Origin: Schoenoplectus triqueter
Taxonomy: Eukaryota; Streptophyta; Magnoliopsida; Poales; Cyperaceae
Reading direction: 5' to 3'
Length of the DNA: 35,818 nt
NCBI GenBank assembly: GCA_964058805.1
Contig: CAXKVV010000157.1
Span: 1-35,818, forward strand
Shown: in pieces, positions 1 to 10,902 of the stretch
How positions within the stretch are numbered: the stretch's first letter is position 1
Layout of the letters: every line of letters starts with the position of its first letter
The notes under the pieces: model-generated
Seen by the model: only the letters and a program-made list of their open reading frames with translations
Database searches by the model: none
What the model was told of the DNA's origin: nothing
Translations under genes and position numbers: made by a program

Positions 1-89
1 TCAAATTTGCACAAATGTGTTATTATATAAACATTAAAATAACTAAATCATCTTTTTCTTTTCTAATATTCTATATTCCTATTTATTAT

Positions 90-185
90 ATTATAGATAT
101 AAAATCCGTATACAAGACTATACATGAAAATTCGTATATGCGGCCGCATACCGCATATACGGTATACGATGATTATCCGCACACA
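90..185. repeat. Palindromic segment, possible transposon end
   Basis: This segment has a perfect 14-base palindrome (TATGCGGCCGCATA, 137-150). It is overlapped by an 11-base inverted pair, CGTATATGCGG at 133-143 and its reverse complement at 151-161. Alternating GCGG/CCGC and TATA blocks of this kind are common near the ends of plant DNA transposons. No partner end is visible because the window starts here, so the assignment is tentative. Confidence 0.35.
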
Positions 186-638
186 TATTGAAGTCCACAT
201 TTTAAATCATTCATTAACACTGTTTTTGCTCTCAAATGGAAGAATGGTGTGTGTATGAATAGTAGCGTAGAAAGATACTGATGTCTACAGAGTTGTTCAG
301 TCAAGAAAATAGCTAAAATTTTAACCCTACATTTTTTTTACACAGTTTGCTTCAACATGCTATGATTTAAATTATCATGCAGACATAATCAATTGGGAAA
401 AAAACTCTATTAATATTTATTTAACGAAAAAGATCATTACATAGAAATTACATCACTGGCAAATCAACGTAATAATTGACATTTATAATAACAATTCAAC
501 ATCAAACGCCTTAAAAAGCGAATCACATAATTTTCAAAAGAAACAACCGCATATTAGCATACTTCATGCAACCTTCTATCGAGGAGATACAAAAGTGGTG
601 CATGCATTCGTCCATGCAAAAGAAAATGTCTCACTTAA
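186..638. other. Region downstream of the glycine-rich gene
   Basis: No coding frame is supported. The sequence is AT-rich. The part nearest 638 should contain the 3' untranslated region of the minus-strand glycine-rich protein gene. I did not identify a clear polyadenylation signal. Confidence 0.5.
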
Positions 639-1808
639 TTAGTGGCCTCCACCAAGCCCGCCACCTCCACCAAAACCTCCACCGCCACCACCTCCACCAA
701 ATCCTCCTCCGATTCCACCTCCCTTTCCAAAACCGAAACCAAACCCTCCACCTTTGCCGAAGCCGCCACCAACTCCAAATCCTCCACCTCCACCACCACC
801 GGCACCACCACCGATTCCACCACCAATACCTCCACCCTTACCGAATCCACCACCAATTCCATGACCAATGCCACCACCAAGTCCACCACCTTTACCAAAC
901 CCGCCGCCTATTCCAGGGCCAATGCCACCTCCAAGACCGCCACCTTTGCCGAATCCACCACCGATTCCATGACCAATGCCACCGCCAAGACCACCACCTT
1001 TACCAAATCCACCACCGATTCCATGACCAATTCCGCCACCAAGACCACCACCTTTACCGAAACCACCTCCAATACCACCACCCTTGCCAATGCCCCCACC
1101 AATACCAGGTCCAATGCCCCCACCAATACCAGGTCCGATGCCACCACCAATGCCAGGTCCGATGCCACCACCAATGCCAGGTCCGATGCCACCACCAATG
1201 CCACCGCCTTTTCCAAACCCGCCTCCGATACCACCACCTTTTCCAAACCCACCACCAAGACCACCACCTTTTCCAAAACCGCCACCAATACCATGCCCAA
1301 TGCCTCCACCTAAACCACCACCTTGACCGATTCCACCTCCAAAACCTCCACCTTTTCCATACCCGCCACCGAGACCTCCACTGGCTCCACCACCTAGACC
1401 TCCACCAGCTCCACCTCCAAAACCGCCACCAGCTCCACTTCCAATTCCATGTCCTATACCACCACCAAGGCCTCCACCTTTCCCAAAGCCACCACCAAGA
1501 CCTCCACCCTTACCAAACCCGCCACCAAGACCTCCACCTTTACCGAAGCCACCACCTATTCCATGTCCAATACCACCACCAAATCCACCACCGCCTCCAG
1601 CGCCACCACCAAAACCACCACCACCTCCACCGCCTAGCCCGCCACCACCACCAAACCCACCACCCTTACCAAATCCAAAAATCTTATGCAACCAAAGGTG
1701 TTTGTCATCCTTTGTTTGCTCACCAGCCACTGGTCTCCCTATCACACTCACTAATGAACTACACAAGCAAAGTGCTATTAGAAGTGTTACCTTCCCCATT
1801 ATTCTCAT
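639..1808 (-). CDS. Secreted glycine-rich protein (cell-wall GRP type)
   Basis: This is a single-exon gene of 389 residues. It starts with a typical signal peptide: a basic start (MRIMGK), a hydrophobic core (VTLLIALCLCSSLVSV) and a probable cleavage after IG or A near residues 24-28. A short charged linker follows (EQTKDDKHLWLHKIFG). The rest is almost entirely glycine with regularly spaced F, L, I, A, K, H and P, in GGGX and GGGFGKGGGLGGG units, ending in GGGH. This is the class I plant glycine-rich protein pattern, whose known members are secreted cell-wall structural proteins. Units of GGGIGPGI occur four times in tandem and GIGHGIGGGFGKGGGLGG recurs, so the gene has grown by internal duplication. 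A second ATG at residue 4 could be the true start. A TATA box lies about 60 bases upstream. The exact function is unknown. Confidence 0.9.
   Translation of the reverse strand: MRIMGKVTLLIALCLCSSLVSVIGRPVAGEQTKDDKHLWLHKIFGFGKGGGFGGGGGLGGGGGGGFGGGAGGGGGFGGGIGHGIGGGFGKGGGLGGGFGKGGGLGGGFGKGGGLGGGIGHGIGSGAGGGFGGGAGGGLGGGASGGLGGGYGKGGGFGGGIGQGGGLGGGIGHGIGGGFGKGGGLGGGFGKGGGIGGGFGKGGGIGGGIGPGIGGGIGPGIGGGIGPGIGGGIGPGIGGGIGKGGGIGGGFGKGGGLGGGIGHGIGGGFGKGGGLGGGIGHGIGGGFGKGGGLGGGIGPGIGGGFGKGGGLGGGIGHGIGGGFGKGGGIGGGIGGGAGGGGGGGFGVGGGFGKGGGFGFGFGKGGGIGGGFGGGGGGGGFGGGGGLGGGH
1092..1203 (-). repeat. 24-bp coding minisatellite in the glycine-rich gene
   Basis: Four near-identical 24-base units each encode GGGIGPGI on the minus strand. 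They differ mainly at third positions. This is a recent in-frame tandem expansion inside the coding region and a likely site of length polymorphism between individuals. Confidence 0.75.
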
Positions 1809-1867
1809 CTTTTTTTTTTCTCTTTGGCGCCTTGAGAGGCTGTCTGGCTGAGTACAGAGCAGTCATG

Positions 1868-1875
1868 TTTTTATA
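1868..1875 (-). promoter_or_regulatory. TATA box of the glycine-rich protein gene
   Basis: The minus strand reads TATAAAAA here, within GTCTATAAAAACATG. It lies about 60 bases upstream of the ATG at 1808. Transcription would then start near 1840 with a short leader of about 30-35 bases. The position and sequence fit a standard plant TATA box. Confidence 0.7.
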
Positions 1876-1879
1876 GACA

Positions 1880-4034
1880 CAGCATGGTGGGTTCGACTGA
1901 GTGCATTAAATGAGACCCAACGATTCACGCCTCGCCACTTGAAAAGTCTCTTCAGTGGGGCATGTTTTGTGTATTTAGAGCAGCCAGTGCCCACTGCCAC
2001 AGTGCCACTGGCATATTTTAAACGGATCTTAATTAAATCCTATAATCCGACCTGCCGGAGTTCATTGACGGGTTTGAATTTGATGGGAATATATCAGCTA
2101 GTAAGCTTATATATTTTTTTTCAAGTAGGTAGGTTTTGCTTACTATAGGGAAGGGAAATGAGAATGTACATGATATACAATCTAGTGTGGTTTCTTATCC
2201 TATATCTACTATCTGCACATTGCAATGGGTCAATGCCTAGTAGTGATTCTATAAATGCCATTAAAGGTAGTAAGCTTGTATTATTTTGCGTACACGTTGT
2301 TGTCATTATACATTGCTAAGTTGCTACTTGCTAGACAACTCATCCATGATGCCTTTTCTAATCTCTGTAACCGATGCCATTATCTTTCGTTCTTTTTTCC
2401 CCTCAATCTGAGCCACATCAACTTCAAGGGTTTGAAATCTGAAAAACCCATGGGATGCTAGTTTGTTTGTCAAACAATATTTGGAAAATGTCGTCATAGT
2501 AGTAAACAGTATATTTTCTGAAAATTATGAATGATTATTTGTCACTCCTACTGAAAAGTTGAATAAAATTAAAAGAAATAAAGTAAACAGACATTGAATG
2601 CCCGCAATTAATTAAAAAATTACCCAAATTAATGTAAAGAGAATCAGGCCCGTTTGTCTGAGGTAGGTACAGTAAATGCTGCTGGTGAATTTGCAATAAA
2701 AGCACGCGGCGGGTAGTTGCGGTTTCCAGAGAAACCAGTAAACCAAATAGACAAATACCAGATGAAAAATATGGTATCTTTCTTTTTTCTTTAAGAAATT
2801 GTTCGTAGTCGAAAATTTCTTCTTAAAAAATAGATATATCGAAGGGAAAATACTATTTTTTGTCATGTTTGCTGTTAATTTCACGTCTGATTTCTTAGGA
2901 TTTTTTGGTTCCTTGCCCAAGCGCAACAAACCTTTGAATCGATCACAACAAAATTATACTACGAATTTTTATTTTCAAATGAAATTTGTAGCACCTTCAT
3001 AGTTTGAAATCACTATCAGAATGATTTCTGCCTTTTCTCAAAAAAAAAAAAATCCGCCTCCGCTCGAATGATGAGGACTCTACCAGACAGAATTTGTTTC
3101 ATTTTATTGTCATTATTATTTTTTGAGAAAATAAGATTTAGAAAAGTTGAGGATTTGACATTGCGATTCTCCAAATTCCAGATTGATTTACATCATCTAC
3201 CAATTAAATTATTATTCTGAAAGCACGAGTATATACCAAAGAAGTTATATCAGACAATAAGATTTAGAAAAGAAGTGTGCCTACTTTCGGTGCAGAAAAT
3301 GATGATCAGCATTAAAATTTCACATTTTCTGATATTAAATTTTGGGACACTAAAATCCTCCTTAAAAAATAGTCAATTTCTACAGATGGGAAGTTTGTCT
3401 GGTTCTCAATAAAATTGGGTTTTTGGTGGCTATCTTATTTACAATTATTTTTTGACAGTAGGCACTAGGCAGCCAGTTCTCTTAACTTCTAAGCACTTTT
3501 AATTGTTGGTTTAAATTAATCAACATTCTAATTGTTTGTCAGGATCTTAAAAAACAGAGAACATCTTAATGGAGATATGATCGCATTATATTTTTGGTAT
3601 ATATCTTTTTCTCTGGAGTAGCTACCTGTGACCTACAAAATAGCAATCAATGCGGTTTCTTAGATTGAGTTGTATGGAGAGAGATGGCTTTTTCCTTCCT
3701 ATAAGAGATAAAGAGTCCAACAAAACCTTCCATATGTATTCCCATCTAATACAAATTTTTAACTTGCCTGTCATTTTTTGAACCTCAAACATATGTAAAT
3801 GCTATGTCCTGTTTTCAAACCTATATACGCATTTCACAATTTTGATGAAATACATGTCTTTAGAGTATTGGAAGCAAATTTTACTAGTAAACAACATGTA
3901 ATTAAGTATATGTCAATGAATGCATTTAAATTCAATGTCTGAAAGCTTTGCAATCACGTGCTAAAAATTAAATTCAAAAATTGTGTTATGTTCAGACGAT
4001 TCTGAACGCATGTGTCATAGATTGTCTTTTCATC
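1880..4034. other. Gene-free AT-rich stretch
   Basis: The first few hundred bases are the upstream region of the glycine-rich gene. No convincing coding exon, tRNA or complete repeat was seen in the rest. Short open frames near 2612-3002 lack any recognisable protein composition. Confidence 0.5.
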
Positions 4035-4042
4035 TCGTACTA

Positions 4043-4458
4043 CGGTTGTGAATGAGTCGGATCTGATCGGATTCGGGTTGGATCAAATTATTTTATTATT
4101 ATTTTTTTATCTGATCTGAATCTGATTAGTTTAAATTCTAATCAAAATATCTTGATCATTATTTGATCCATATAAAATAATTGAATATTTATTAATTATT
4201 TTTATATATTTTAAGTAATTAAATATTAATTAATTTATAATTAATCTTAATTAGTATATAGTTAGTGTATATTTAAGTTTTAATTAGTACTAAATCATAA
4301 AATTACTTAAAAAATATAATTAATTGGGTCGGGTCAGGTTGACCTGAACCCCATCCAACTTGATTCTGATCAAAAAATTAAACTCATACCTAATCCATTT
4401 ATTTTCGATTCATGTTGGTCGGGTCGGATCGAGTCGGATCAATAATTGATACCCTATC
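4043..4458. mobile_element. Non-autonomous hAT-like element, about 416 bp
   Basis: Both ends carry GTCGG/GATCGG-rich subterminal blocks in inverted orientation. These are the GGGTCGGGT-type repeats common in small plant hAT elements. The terminal sequences CGGTTGTGAATGAGTCGG and, on the other strand at the right end, AGATAGGGTATCAATTATTG are imperfectly related. An 8-base near-duplication flanks the element: TCGTACTA at 4035-4042 and TAGTACTA at 4459-4466, with 7 of 8 matching. No transposase is encoded. An 8-base target duplication is characteristic of hAT elements, but the mismatch and weak termini leave some doubt. Confidence 0.55.
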
Positions 4459-4800
4459 TAGTACTAACAGAAACAAATTTACACAAATTGAGTGTATGCA
4501 ATTAACCAGTTAAAAACGGTAAATTCATACATTGAGTTTTAGGCATGCTGTATCCAAATGAGGTCTTTACTAAAGTATCTCAGATAATTAGAGCTAAAGA
4601 AATTTTATTATATTGAATGCAAGTACATCTCATGTTGTGCAAATAATCTAAGGTTTCCAGTCGAAAAAAATGAAAAATTAGACGCAGCCTTAATTAGGCA
4701 GCAACTCACCACATAATTAGTGTAAATAAATAATACTAGTATTTACATGTATACTCTACTGTACCTGCTTTAACTTAAGATGCACTTAATGAAGTACGCA

Positions 4801-4864
4801 ATTGATTTCTGATATGCTAAGAAACCTAATTAATTGATTTCTGATATGCTAAGACACATAATTG
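4801..4864. repeat. Two-copy tandem duplication, 32-bp period
   Basis: The string ATTGATTTCTGATATGCTAA begins at 4801 and again at 4833. Flanking bases are largely conserved, giving two adjacent copies of about 32 bases. Confidence 0.7.
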
Positions 4865-6522
4865 CTTCATTTATTTTGCCAATATCACTCTCTGACAAAG
4901 CATAGACGAATATTTTATATATTGTTGTGTAGAAAGTACCTTTTAAACCACTTATAGTTTTGCCTCATAAATTTGCATCGAAAATGGACAAACATAATCT
5001 GGAGTTTGCAGTTGCTTTTTTGACTCGGATCCACTTATTTACCAGTCTACCAGATAAACTACCATTTTATCAATTTCTTAATTTTCTGATCCAGATCCAC
5101 TTATGGTAGTTCTTCGATTATCCCAAAAGAAAATTACCATACTGCTGAGGATAGAACCAGTGAGGTAATGAGTGGTCTAAAAATGGTACCAGCATGTGGA
5201 ATGCTGGAATGGGAGAAAATATTATGGACAGTGACTTATTCTCTGATCTATCTTAGGAAGAAAATAAATACTAGTAGAGGTGCAATTTTTGCACAATAAT
5301 TTTATTCCTGGTCGGTGTATCAATACTTTTACAAATATTCAATCAGTGAATGTAATATATCATGTATGGATTCACATCCCCTGCCATAGGTGTGATGGAA
5401 GGGTTCTATCATTGTGCCTATGATAGGAGCCTACCAAAATGAAAAATAAAATCCACTCCTTATTAGTTAAATCTGGACCGTTTAAAAATCGTTGAGCCAT
5501 TGTGATTGTCTCATGGCAGAGCCTTGTCTTCATAGTAATGGCAACAGATTTGGATCCTATCATGCATATATGTGATGAATTAAATGAAATGAGAGATATA
5601 TATATCAAAGATGTGATGGGGCACACCATGATGCATTTAATTTGTACCATGTGATTTGGTCTGGTATTAGTTGATCCGTATCATAGTCATGCTTTCTGAT
5701 CCTGGATCTCTTAATTACCAGCATACTAGCACAACTGGTGGATGTGACATGTTTCAGATGATATAGGCACAGTTAAGATTGTGACAGGAAGTTCAAGTAA
5801 TGAGACAAGATCCATGAATTATAAATGCATAATTAGATGATTTCAGAATTTTTAGCTGTTAATTATCAATTACTGCACAAAAATACAAAAAACGGAAAAG
5901 CATGTAAAATGGTATAATTTGGTATAATTGGAGAAACAAAGTCCTACTGATTGATCCTCTGATCAAAATGGATCTCGAGGGGTAAAATGAGAATCAGAAT
6001 CGGAGATGTCGCGTTTTTTGTGATCATAAGAGGGAGAGGAGATGATGCTATTTGGAATCGGCATGATTTTAGAAGACCAAAATCGCATTTGCAAATCCTC
6101 ACCGAAAGCTTGATATTCGACGATAATTCATTATCTCACTTCTCTGGCCTTCTTCTCTGTCTCAGCAAGCGTAGCCAGTGTGATCGAGAGAGACACTTCG
6201 CAACAGGTTTTTCTTTCCGATCAAACTATCAGCAACATCGTCCTCCATTTCTGAACACATCTCTCAATTTTAATATTTTTTTTCTAATTTTCTTTTATTT
6301 ATCTATACAATACATTAACATATAATGACAATTGATTGTAAATTAGAAGAACTGTTTGATTTCTTCTACAATTTGATATCAAATAAATTCTATTTCTTAT
6401 ATTCATTTTGATAAAAAAACTTCAATTCTAAATCTATCCAATTCCATTCCATCTTATTCTATTCTTTTCTAATCCATTGGATTCTCATTTCCCATTCATT
6501 TTGATCTAAGCATCAATCTATT

Positions 6523-6552
6523 ACAAAAACAAAAACAAAAACAAAAACAAAA
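6523..6552. repeat. (CAAAAA)n microsatellite
   Basis: About five consecutive CAAAAA units are read directly from the sequence. Confidence 0.8.
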
Positions 6553-7744
6553 TGTAAACACGGGACAATAACAGAGTATTACAGACTGTATGGATAAGAA
6601 ATTCCTCTTTTCTGAGAAAGGAGAGGATAAGGAACATGTCGCATGCATTAAATTTGTGTATTTTCAGTGGACTGTTGGGAGTTTAGAGAGGTATAATTAA
6701 TCTGCAAATGAAGAATGCTGGAATGATAAAATCTACTTGCTAGCTGTTGCGGAATTGGTGGGCACATAATGGTTTGGTCGCTATAATATATTAGCTGTAT
6801 TTCGCTAGAATAAACTGTTAGGTAATAATTATAATTTACCAGATGTGATATTCAATCTATCTAAATCACAAAAGATATATATCTACATTATTTGTTTTAA
6901 GAGTTATGCTTACTGTCGAGATTATCAATAGTCAAACACAATTAAAAAAAGTTAACGAGATCACATGATTATTGATATCTAAAAATATTATATATATATA
7001 TATTGCTATGAGTGATGGTATTTAAAAATACAAAAATTTAAATTTTCATGAGAAAGCAAAGAAAATAAAAAATGAAAATAATTTAGCAATTAAATGTAAA
7101 TTCCAATCACATATACAAAATTAATGTAAAATAAATGTAGAATTGATAGAAAAATTGACATTAAAAATTTTAAAAAGTTGATATTCAGAATTGACTAGAA
7201 TTTATGAAAAAGAGGAAATAAATTAGATCAAATGTATTTCTTTTGATATAACATTCAGTGCAACAATCAGAATTGAGAAAAAATTATAATTTCAACACAA
7301 ATGAATATACAAATAGTAATATTACTTAAAAAATAATTAAATTTGATGACTGATATTAGCTCTAAAAATTAAATAAAAAATTTAAACAGATCATGACTCT
7401 TAAATGCTTAATAAAAAGCAGAGATAAAAAAAGGAGATTTTATATATAAGCATCCGGTGATAAATTCTCTCTTTTAATTTCTTCCGTACTGTTGTGGCAA
7501 CTGTCCAGTCAGAGCCGATACAATGAAAGATATCTTTTTTTTTTTCTATTAAGCGTAGTAAAAGAAAATGCTCACAATAATTTGTGTTTCTTATTAGCAA
7601 ATTATTAATTACAATGCCTTGTTTAGCAAGCACGAATTTACCAAGGGACCGATACTTTAATTGCGAATTGTTATATTCTTCAATTGAAAGAATAAATAAA
7701 TAATACGATATTACCGAAGCACATAGATTATCTTGTTATTTTTT

Positions 7745-7818
7745 AAATTTAAAATTGTGGTCACTGCGTAAATATATTCGGAAATTTAAAATTGTGGTCA
7801 TTGCACAAATATATTCGG
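7745..7818. repeat. Two-copy tandem duplication, 37-bp period
   Basis: AAATTTAAAATTGTGGTCA begins at 7745 and at 7782. Each copy is followed by a related run ending in AAATATATTCGG. The copies differ at a few bases. Confidence 0.75.
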
Positions 7819-7867
7819 TCTCATTCAGAGGCGGATTCAGTGTTGTCAGGCGACTCTTACTCTCATG

Positions 7868-8104
7868 AAGTATTTTGAGTTTTTTATCATTTTAAATTTT
7901 TTAAAATAATGTTTAAGTATTGAATATATTATTTTTTTAGAACTAATTTTTAAAAATTAAAAATCATGACTTAAAAAGTTCAAAACACTCTACATTTTTA
8001 CATCCCACAAGATATTTATATAAAAAATTTAATAAGCATGATAAATTAAAATTTAGAGATGATTTGATATATTTTTTGAGTTAAGCTCACAGTATCTTTA
8101 CTCT
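7868..8104. mobile_element. Foldback element, family I, left arm truncated
   Basis: The inner arms pair with each other: TATTTTGAGTTTTTTATC on the left and its imperfect complement around TTAAAAAGTTCAAAACAC on the right. The right arm continues through TTAGAGATGATTTGATATAT to GAGTTAAGCTCACAGTATC, with no left counterpart, so the left outer arm is missing. The right arm closely matches the complete copy at 22610-22965, including the distinctive end TTGAGTTAAGCTCA. Confidence 0.6.
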
Positions 8105-8114
8105 CCATCTCTCT

Positions 8115-8513
8115 ATATATAGTGCTTTGCAAAACAAAAATTGTTATTATTTCGGAGTGAGATTTCATATTCCGAGATCTCAAATGGTCAATCTTAGTTG
8201 CTCAATAATTTTTTCATGTCAAAATCTTATAGGATATTAAATTTCATGATTTTTTGAGTTTTTTCACTATTTTTTAAATAATTTTTAAAAATAACCCTGA
8301 TTAACATAAGAAAATAGTCTATTTCAGGACTATTTTTAAAAATAATTTAAAAAATAGTTAGAAACATCAAAAAATTATGAAATTTAATATCATATAAGAT
8401 TTTGACATGAAAAAATTATTGAGCAACATAGATTGACCATTTGAGACCTCAGGATATGAAATCTCACCCCGAAACAATAACGGTTTTTTGCTTTACAAAG
8501 CACCATGAGCTAT
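8115..8513. mobile_element. Foldback element, family E, about 400 bp
   Basis: The arms are long imperfect inverted repeats. The left arm runs GTGCTTTGCAAAACAAA, then TTATTTCGGAGTGAGATTTC and CTCAAATGGTCAATC. The right arm returns through the complements GATTGACCATTTGAGA, GAAATCTCACCCCGAAA and GCTTTACAAAGCACCAT. The ends carry the GTGCTTTG / CAAAGCAC tip seen in other families here and abut TATATA. No coding capacity. Confidence 0.7.
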
Positions 8514-8530
8514 ATATCTATCTATAGAGA

Positions 8531-8922
8531 AGGAATCAGTTGACAATGGTTTATTTTGACAACTTTGATAATGGACCTCTAAATAAATAGAAAAAAATAT
8601 TAAAAATAGAAAAAAAAACAAATTATAGATGTGTCCTTCTACCTTTAGAATAATGGTCATTCAAATTTTATGTAATTTCATTATCATTTGATTGTCCATC
8701 AAATACCGTTAAGTTAGAACCGTTGCAAATTATATGAAATTTTGATGGTCTTTGATGGACTATCAAACAATAATGAAATTATATGAAATTTGAATGACCA
8801 TTAATCTAAAAGTAGAAGAACCCATCTATAAATTTTTTTTCTATTTTTAAGATATTTTGTATTTATTTAGAGATTCATTGTCAAGGTTGTCAAAATAATC
8901 CATTGTCAATGGATCCTCACTC
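8531..8922. mobile_element. Foldback element, family F, about 390 bp
   Basis: The left end TTGACAATGGTTTATTTTGA and AATGGTCATTCAAATTTTAT are mirrored on the right by GAATGACCATTA and AATAATCCATTGTCAATGG. The whole length folds back on itself with a centre near 8720. This family lacks the GTGCT...AGCAC tip of its neighbours. No coding capacity. Confidence 0.7.
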
Positions 8923-8935
8923 CTATATATATATA

Positions 8936-9322
8936 GTGAGGTCATGTGGTGCTTCGCGAAACACAAAACTTCTCATGCTTCGCGTCCACATCTCGAATTT
9001 AAAAATCTAAATGACCGATCCAAACCGTGGAACATGATTTCATATTGAAATATCTTTGGAGATTAAATTTTATATATTTTTAAATTTTTTAGATGGGTAC
9101 AAAGTTTACTGATTTAACGATTTCTGCACCATCAAATACTAATGATTTTTCATCCATATAAAAATAGCACAAATGTTCAAAAAGAATGTAAAATTTGATC
9201 TCTAAAGATATTTCAATATGAAGATCATGTTCAACAGAATGAATCGGCCATTTAGACTTTCAAATACGAGATATGAACACAAAGTACGGGAGATTTTGCT
9301 TCGTGAAATACCATAGTCTCAC
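8936..9322. mobile_element. Foldback element, family A, diverged copy
   Basis: It starts GTGAGGTCATGTGGTGCTTC and ends with the mirrored CCATAGTCTCAC, flanked by TA runs. The internal order matches the other family A copies: TTCGCGTCC, CTCGAATTT, GACCGATCCAAACCGT, TTCATATTGAAATATCTTTG, then a central GATTTCTGCACCATC loop and the complements back. The left tip palindrome has one mismatch (GTGCTTCGCGAAACAC, 8949-8964) and the right tip is degraded, so this is an older copy than those at 23.4-25.1 kb. Confidence 0.8.
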
Positions 9323-9361
9323 TATATTTTTTTTATATATATATATATATATATAAATATG

Positions 9362-9745
9362 GAGACATTACGGTGCATTGCGAAGTAAAGAGTGGTTTTG
9401 CTTCAGATTCAAATCTCATATATCGAAAGCTCAAAGTATCAATCTAATTAATCCACAATAATTTAGATATTGAAAACTTATTGAATACTAAATTTTACTA
9501 TTTTTTGAGCTTTGTAACTATTTTTTTATTTTTGAAAGATGACAAATTTGTAGGTGCACCTATCATTATTTTATTATTATTATTGGACATTTTTTTAAAA
9601 TTCTAAAAAAATAGTTAGGAAGTTTCAAATGTAAATATTTAGTTTATGTTGAATGAATTAGATTTGCAATTAGAACTTTAATTTTTGTGAGATTTTTTAG
9701 GCCGAATCAAAATGTCTCTTTACTTCACGAAACACCTTATAATCT
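9362..9745. mobile_element. Foldback-like element, family H, degenerate
   Basis: The left end GAGACATTACGGTGCATTGC and the complement of the right end (GAGATTATAAGGTGTTTCGT) are recognisably the same tip with several changes. The interior holds AT-rich arms around a short GGTGCACC centre near 9572. It lies between two family A elements and is separated from the next by a CT/TA/GA microsatellite. The arms are poorly conserved, so the limits are approximate. Confidence 0.5.
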
Positions 9746-9760
9746 CTCTCTCTCTCTCGC

Positions 9761-9804
<44 letters not shown>

Positions 9805-9806
9805 AA
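9746..9806. repeat. (CT)n(TA)n(GA)n compound microsatellite
   Basis: Runs of CT, TA and GA dinucleotides follow one another and are together nearly self-complementary. The run joins the end of one foldback element to the start of the next. The same arrangement recurs at 23395-23444. Confidence 0.85.
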
Positions 9807-10205
9807 GAGAGGCTATGGTGCTTCGCGAATCACAAAATCTCTCATGCTTCGCATTCATATCTCGAATTTAAAAGTTCAAACGGCCGATCCAAACTATTGA
9901 ACATCATCTTCATATTGAAATATCCTTGGAGATCAAATTTTATATTTTTTTGAAAAAAATTTCTATTTTTTAAATAGGTACAAAGTTTGCTGATCTAATG
10001 ATTTCTGCACCATCCAAAACTAGCAATTTTGAATCCATCTAAAAAATAGCAAAAATTTTAAAAAATATATAAATTTTGATCTTCAAAGATAGTTTAATAT
10101 GAAGATCATATTCAACGGTTTGGATCAGCCGTTTAAACTTTCAAATTTGAGATACGAACACGAAGCACATGAGGTTTTGTGCTCCGCGAAGCACCATAAC
10201 CTCAC
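9807..10205. mobile_element. Foldback element, family A, about 399 bp
   Basis: The ends are GAGAGGCTATGG and CCATAACCTCAC, with near-perfect tip palindromes GTGCTTCGCGAATCAC (9818-9833) and GTGCTCCGCGAAGCAC (10179-10194). The arms and the central TGATTTCTGCACCATCC loop match the copies at 23445-23847 and 24731-25133 in the same orientation. It is intermediate in divergence. Confidence 0.85.
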
Positions 10206-10208
10206 CAA

Positions 10209-10566
10209 AACGTTTTTGTACTTCGCGTCGTATCTTTCATTTTCGATTTTAAAATACTGATCCGACCGTTCAAAGTGTTCTTCATATTAAAATATATTTG
10301 GAGATCAAATTTTATATTTTTTAGAATTTTTTTCTATTTTTATTGAGGGGATGAAAATACATTGAGTTTATAATTTTTAATAAGAACGAATTTTTTTCCT
10401 CAAAAAAATAGAATTTTTTTTCTAAAAAATATAAAATTTGGTATCCAAATATATTTTAATATGAATAATACTTTGAAAACGGTCGGATCGGTATTTTGAA
10501 CTCAAAAATGGGAGATACGACGTGAAGTACAAAAAAATTTTGTACTTCGCAACTAATCGTAACATA
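10209..10566. mobile_element. Foldback element, family G, left tip missing
   Basis: The left arm TTGTACTTCGCGTCGTATC, ATCCGACCGTTCAAAG and GGAGATCAAATTTTATATT is mirrored on the right by AAATTTGGTATCCAAATATA, CGGTCGGATCGG and GATACGACGTGAAGTAC. The right side extends a further stretch (TTTTGTACTTCGCAAC) that the left lacks, because the left end directly abuts the preceding family A element. The arms share the GATCC...CAAATTTTATATTTTTT block with families A, B and C. Confidence 0.7.
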
Positions 10567-10892
10567 ACTATATATATATATTATCATTTTAAGATATCTG
10601 AACCCCAGCCCTTTATTTTGGAAGCCAACGTATTATTAGCATACCTCAGAAATTCAGTGTCATATTAATCAGACACGAGAAAATTCATGCCGAGCAAGCC
10701 ATTACTAAAAATGTGTTGTCATGCCCGTACGACGACCGTTCCATGAGGGTCATTTAACCAATGTGATGTCATCTGCTGATGCATTCTCATGCATTATTGT
10801 CACGACATATTATTCTTTTGCATTATGCAATCTTGTGAACCAAAGTATTTCAAAATTGTAAGCTACTTCTAAACCAAAATGTTTCATACTAC

Positions 10893-10902
10893 AAGGGGCG
10901 TA
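10893..10902. repeat. Left target-site duplication (10 bp)
   Basis: AAGGGGCGTA here is repeated exactly at 12170-12179 on the other side of the element at 10903-12169. Confidence 0.7.

Larger units (their letters stand above)
4467..7744. other. Gene-free stretch with small repeats
   Basis: No gene is supported. It contains a 32-base direct duplication (4801-4864, GATTTCTGATATGCTAAGA twice) and a hexanucleotide CAAAAA run (about 6523-6552). A somewhat less AT-rich patch at 5985-6250 could be a decayed promoter or exon remnant, but no protein was recognised. The segment 5372-5650 has an open frame with no recognisable domain. Confidence 0.5.

Noticed and set aside
566..1876. A long plus-strand open frame (436 codons) rich in His, Leu and Gln, and other long frames in this interval
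   Set aside because: They are antisense or out-of-frame shadows of the glycine-rich gene. GGN codons read on other frames stay open. The minus-strand frame alone has a signal peptide, a TATA box and a coherent repeat pattern.
5372..5650. Minus-strand open frame of 92 codons
   Set aside because: No known motif. The sequence looks like non-coding, possibly repeat-derived DNA, and there is no promoter or splice evidence.
5987..6325. Plus-strand open frame of 112 codons in a less AT-rich patch
   Set aside because: The predicted protein has no recognisable domain, and its end is a run of Phe and Leu from T-rich DNA. It may be a remnant of a leader or exon but cannot be supported.
9687..9953. Small open frames with repeated YIYIYIERERERE residues here and at 23322-23519, 24149-24412 and 25025-25237
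   Set aside because: They are translations of TA and GA/CT microsatellites and foldback arms, not proteins.
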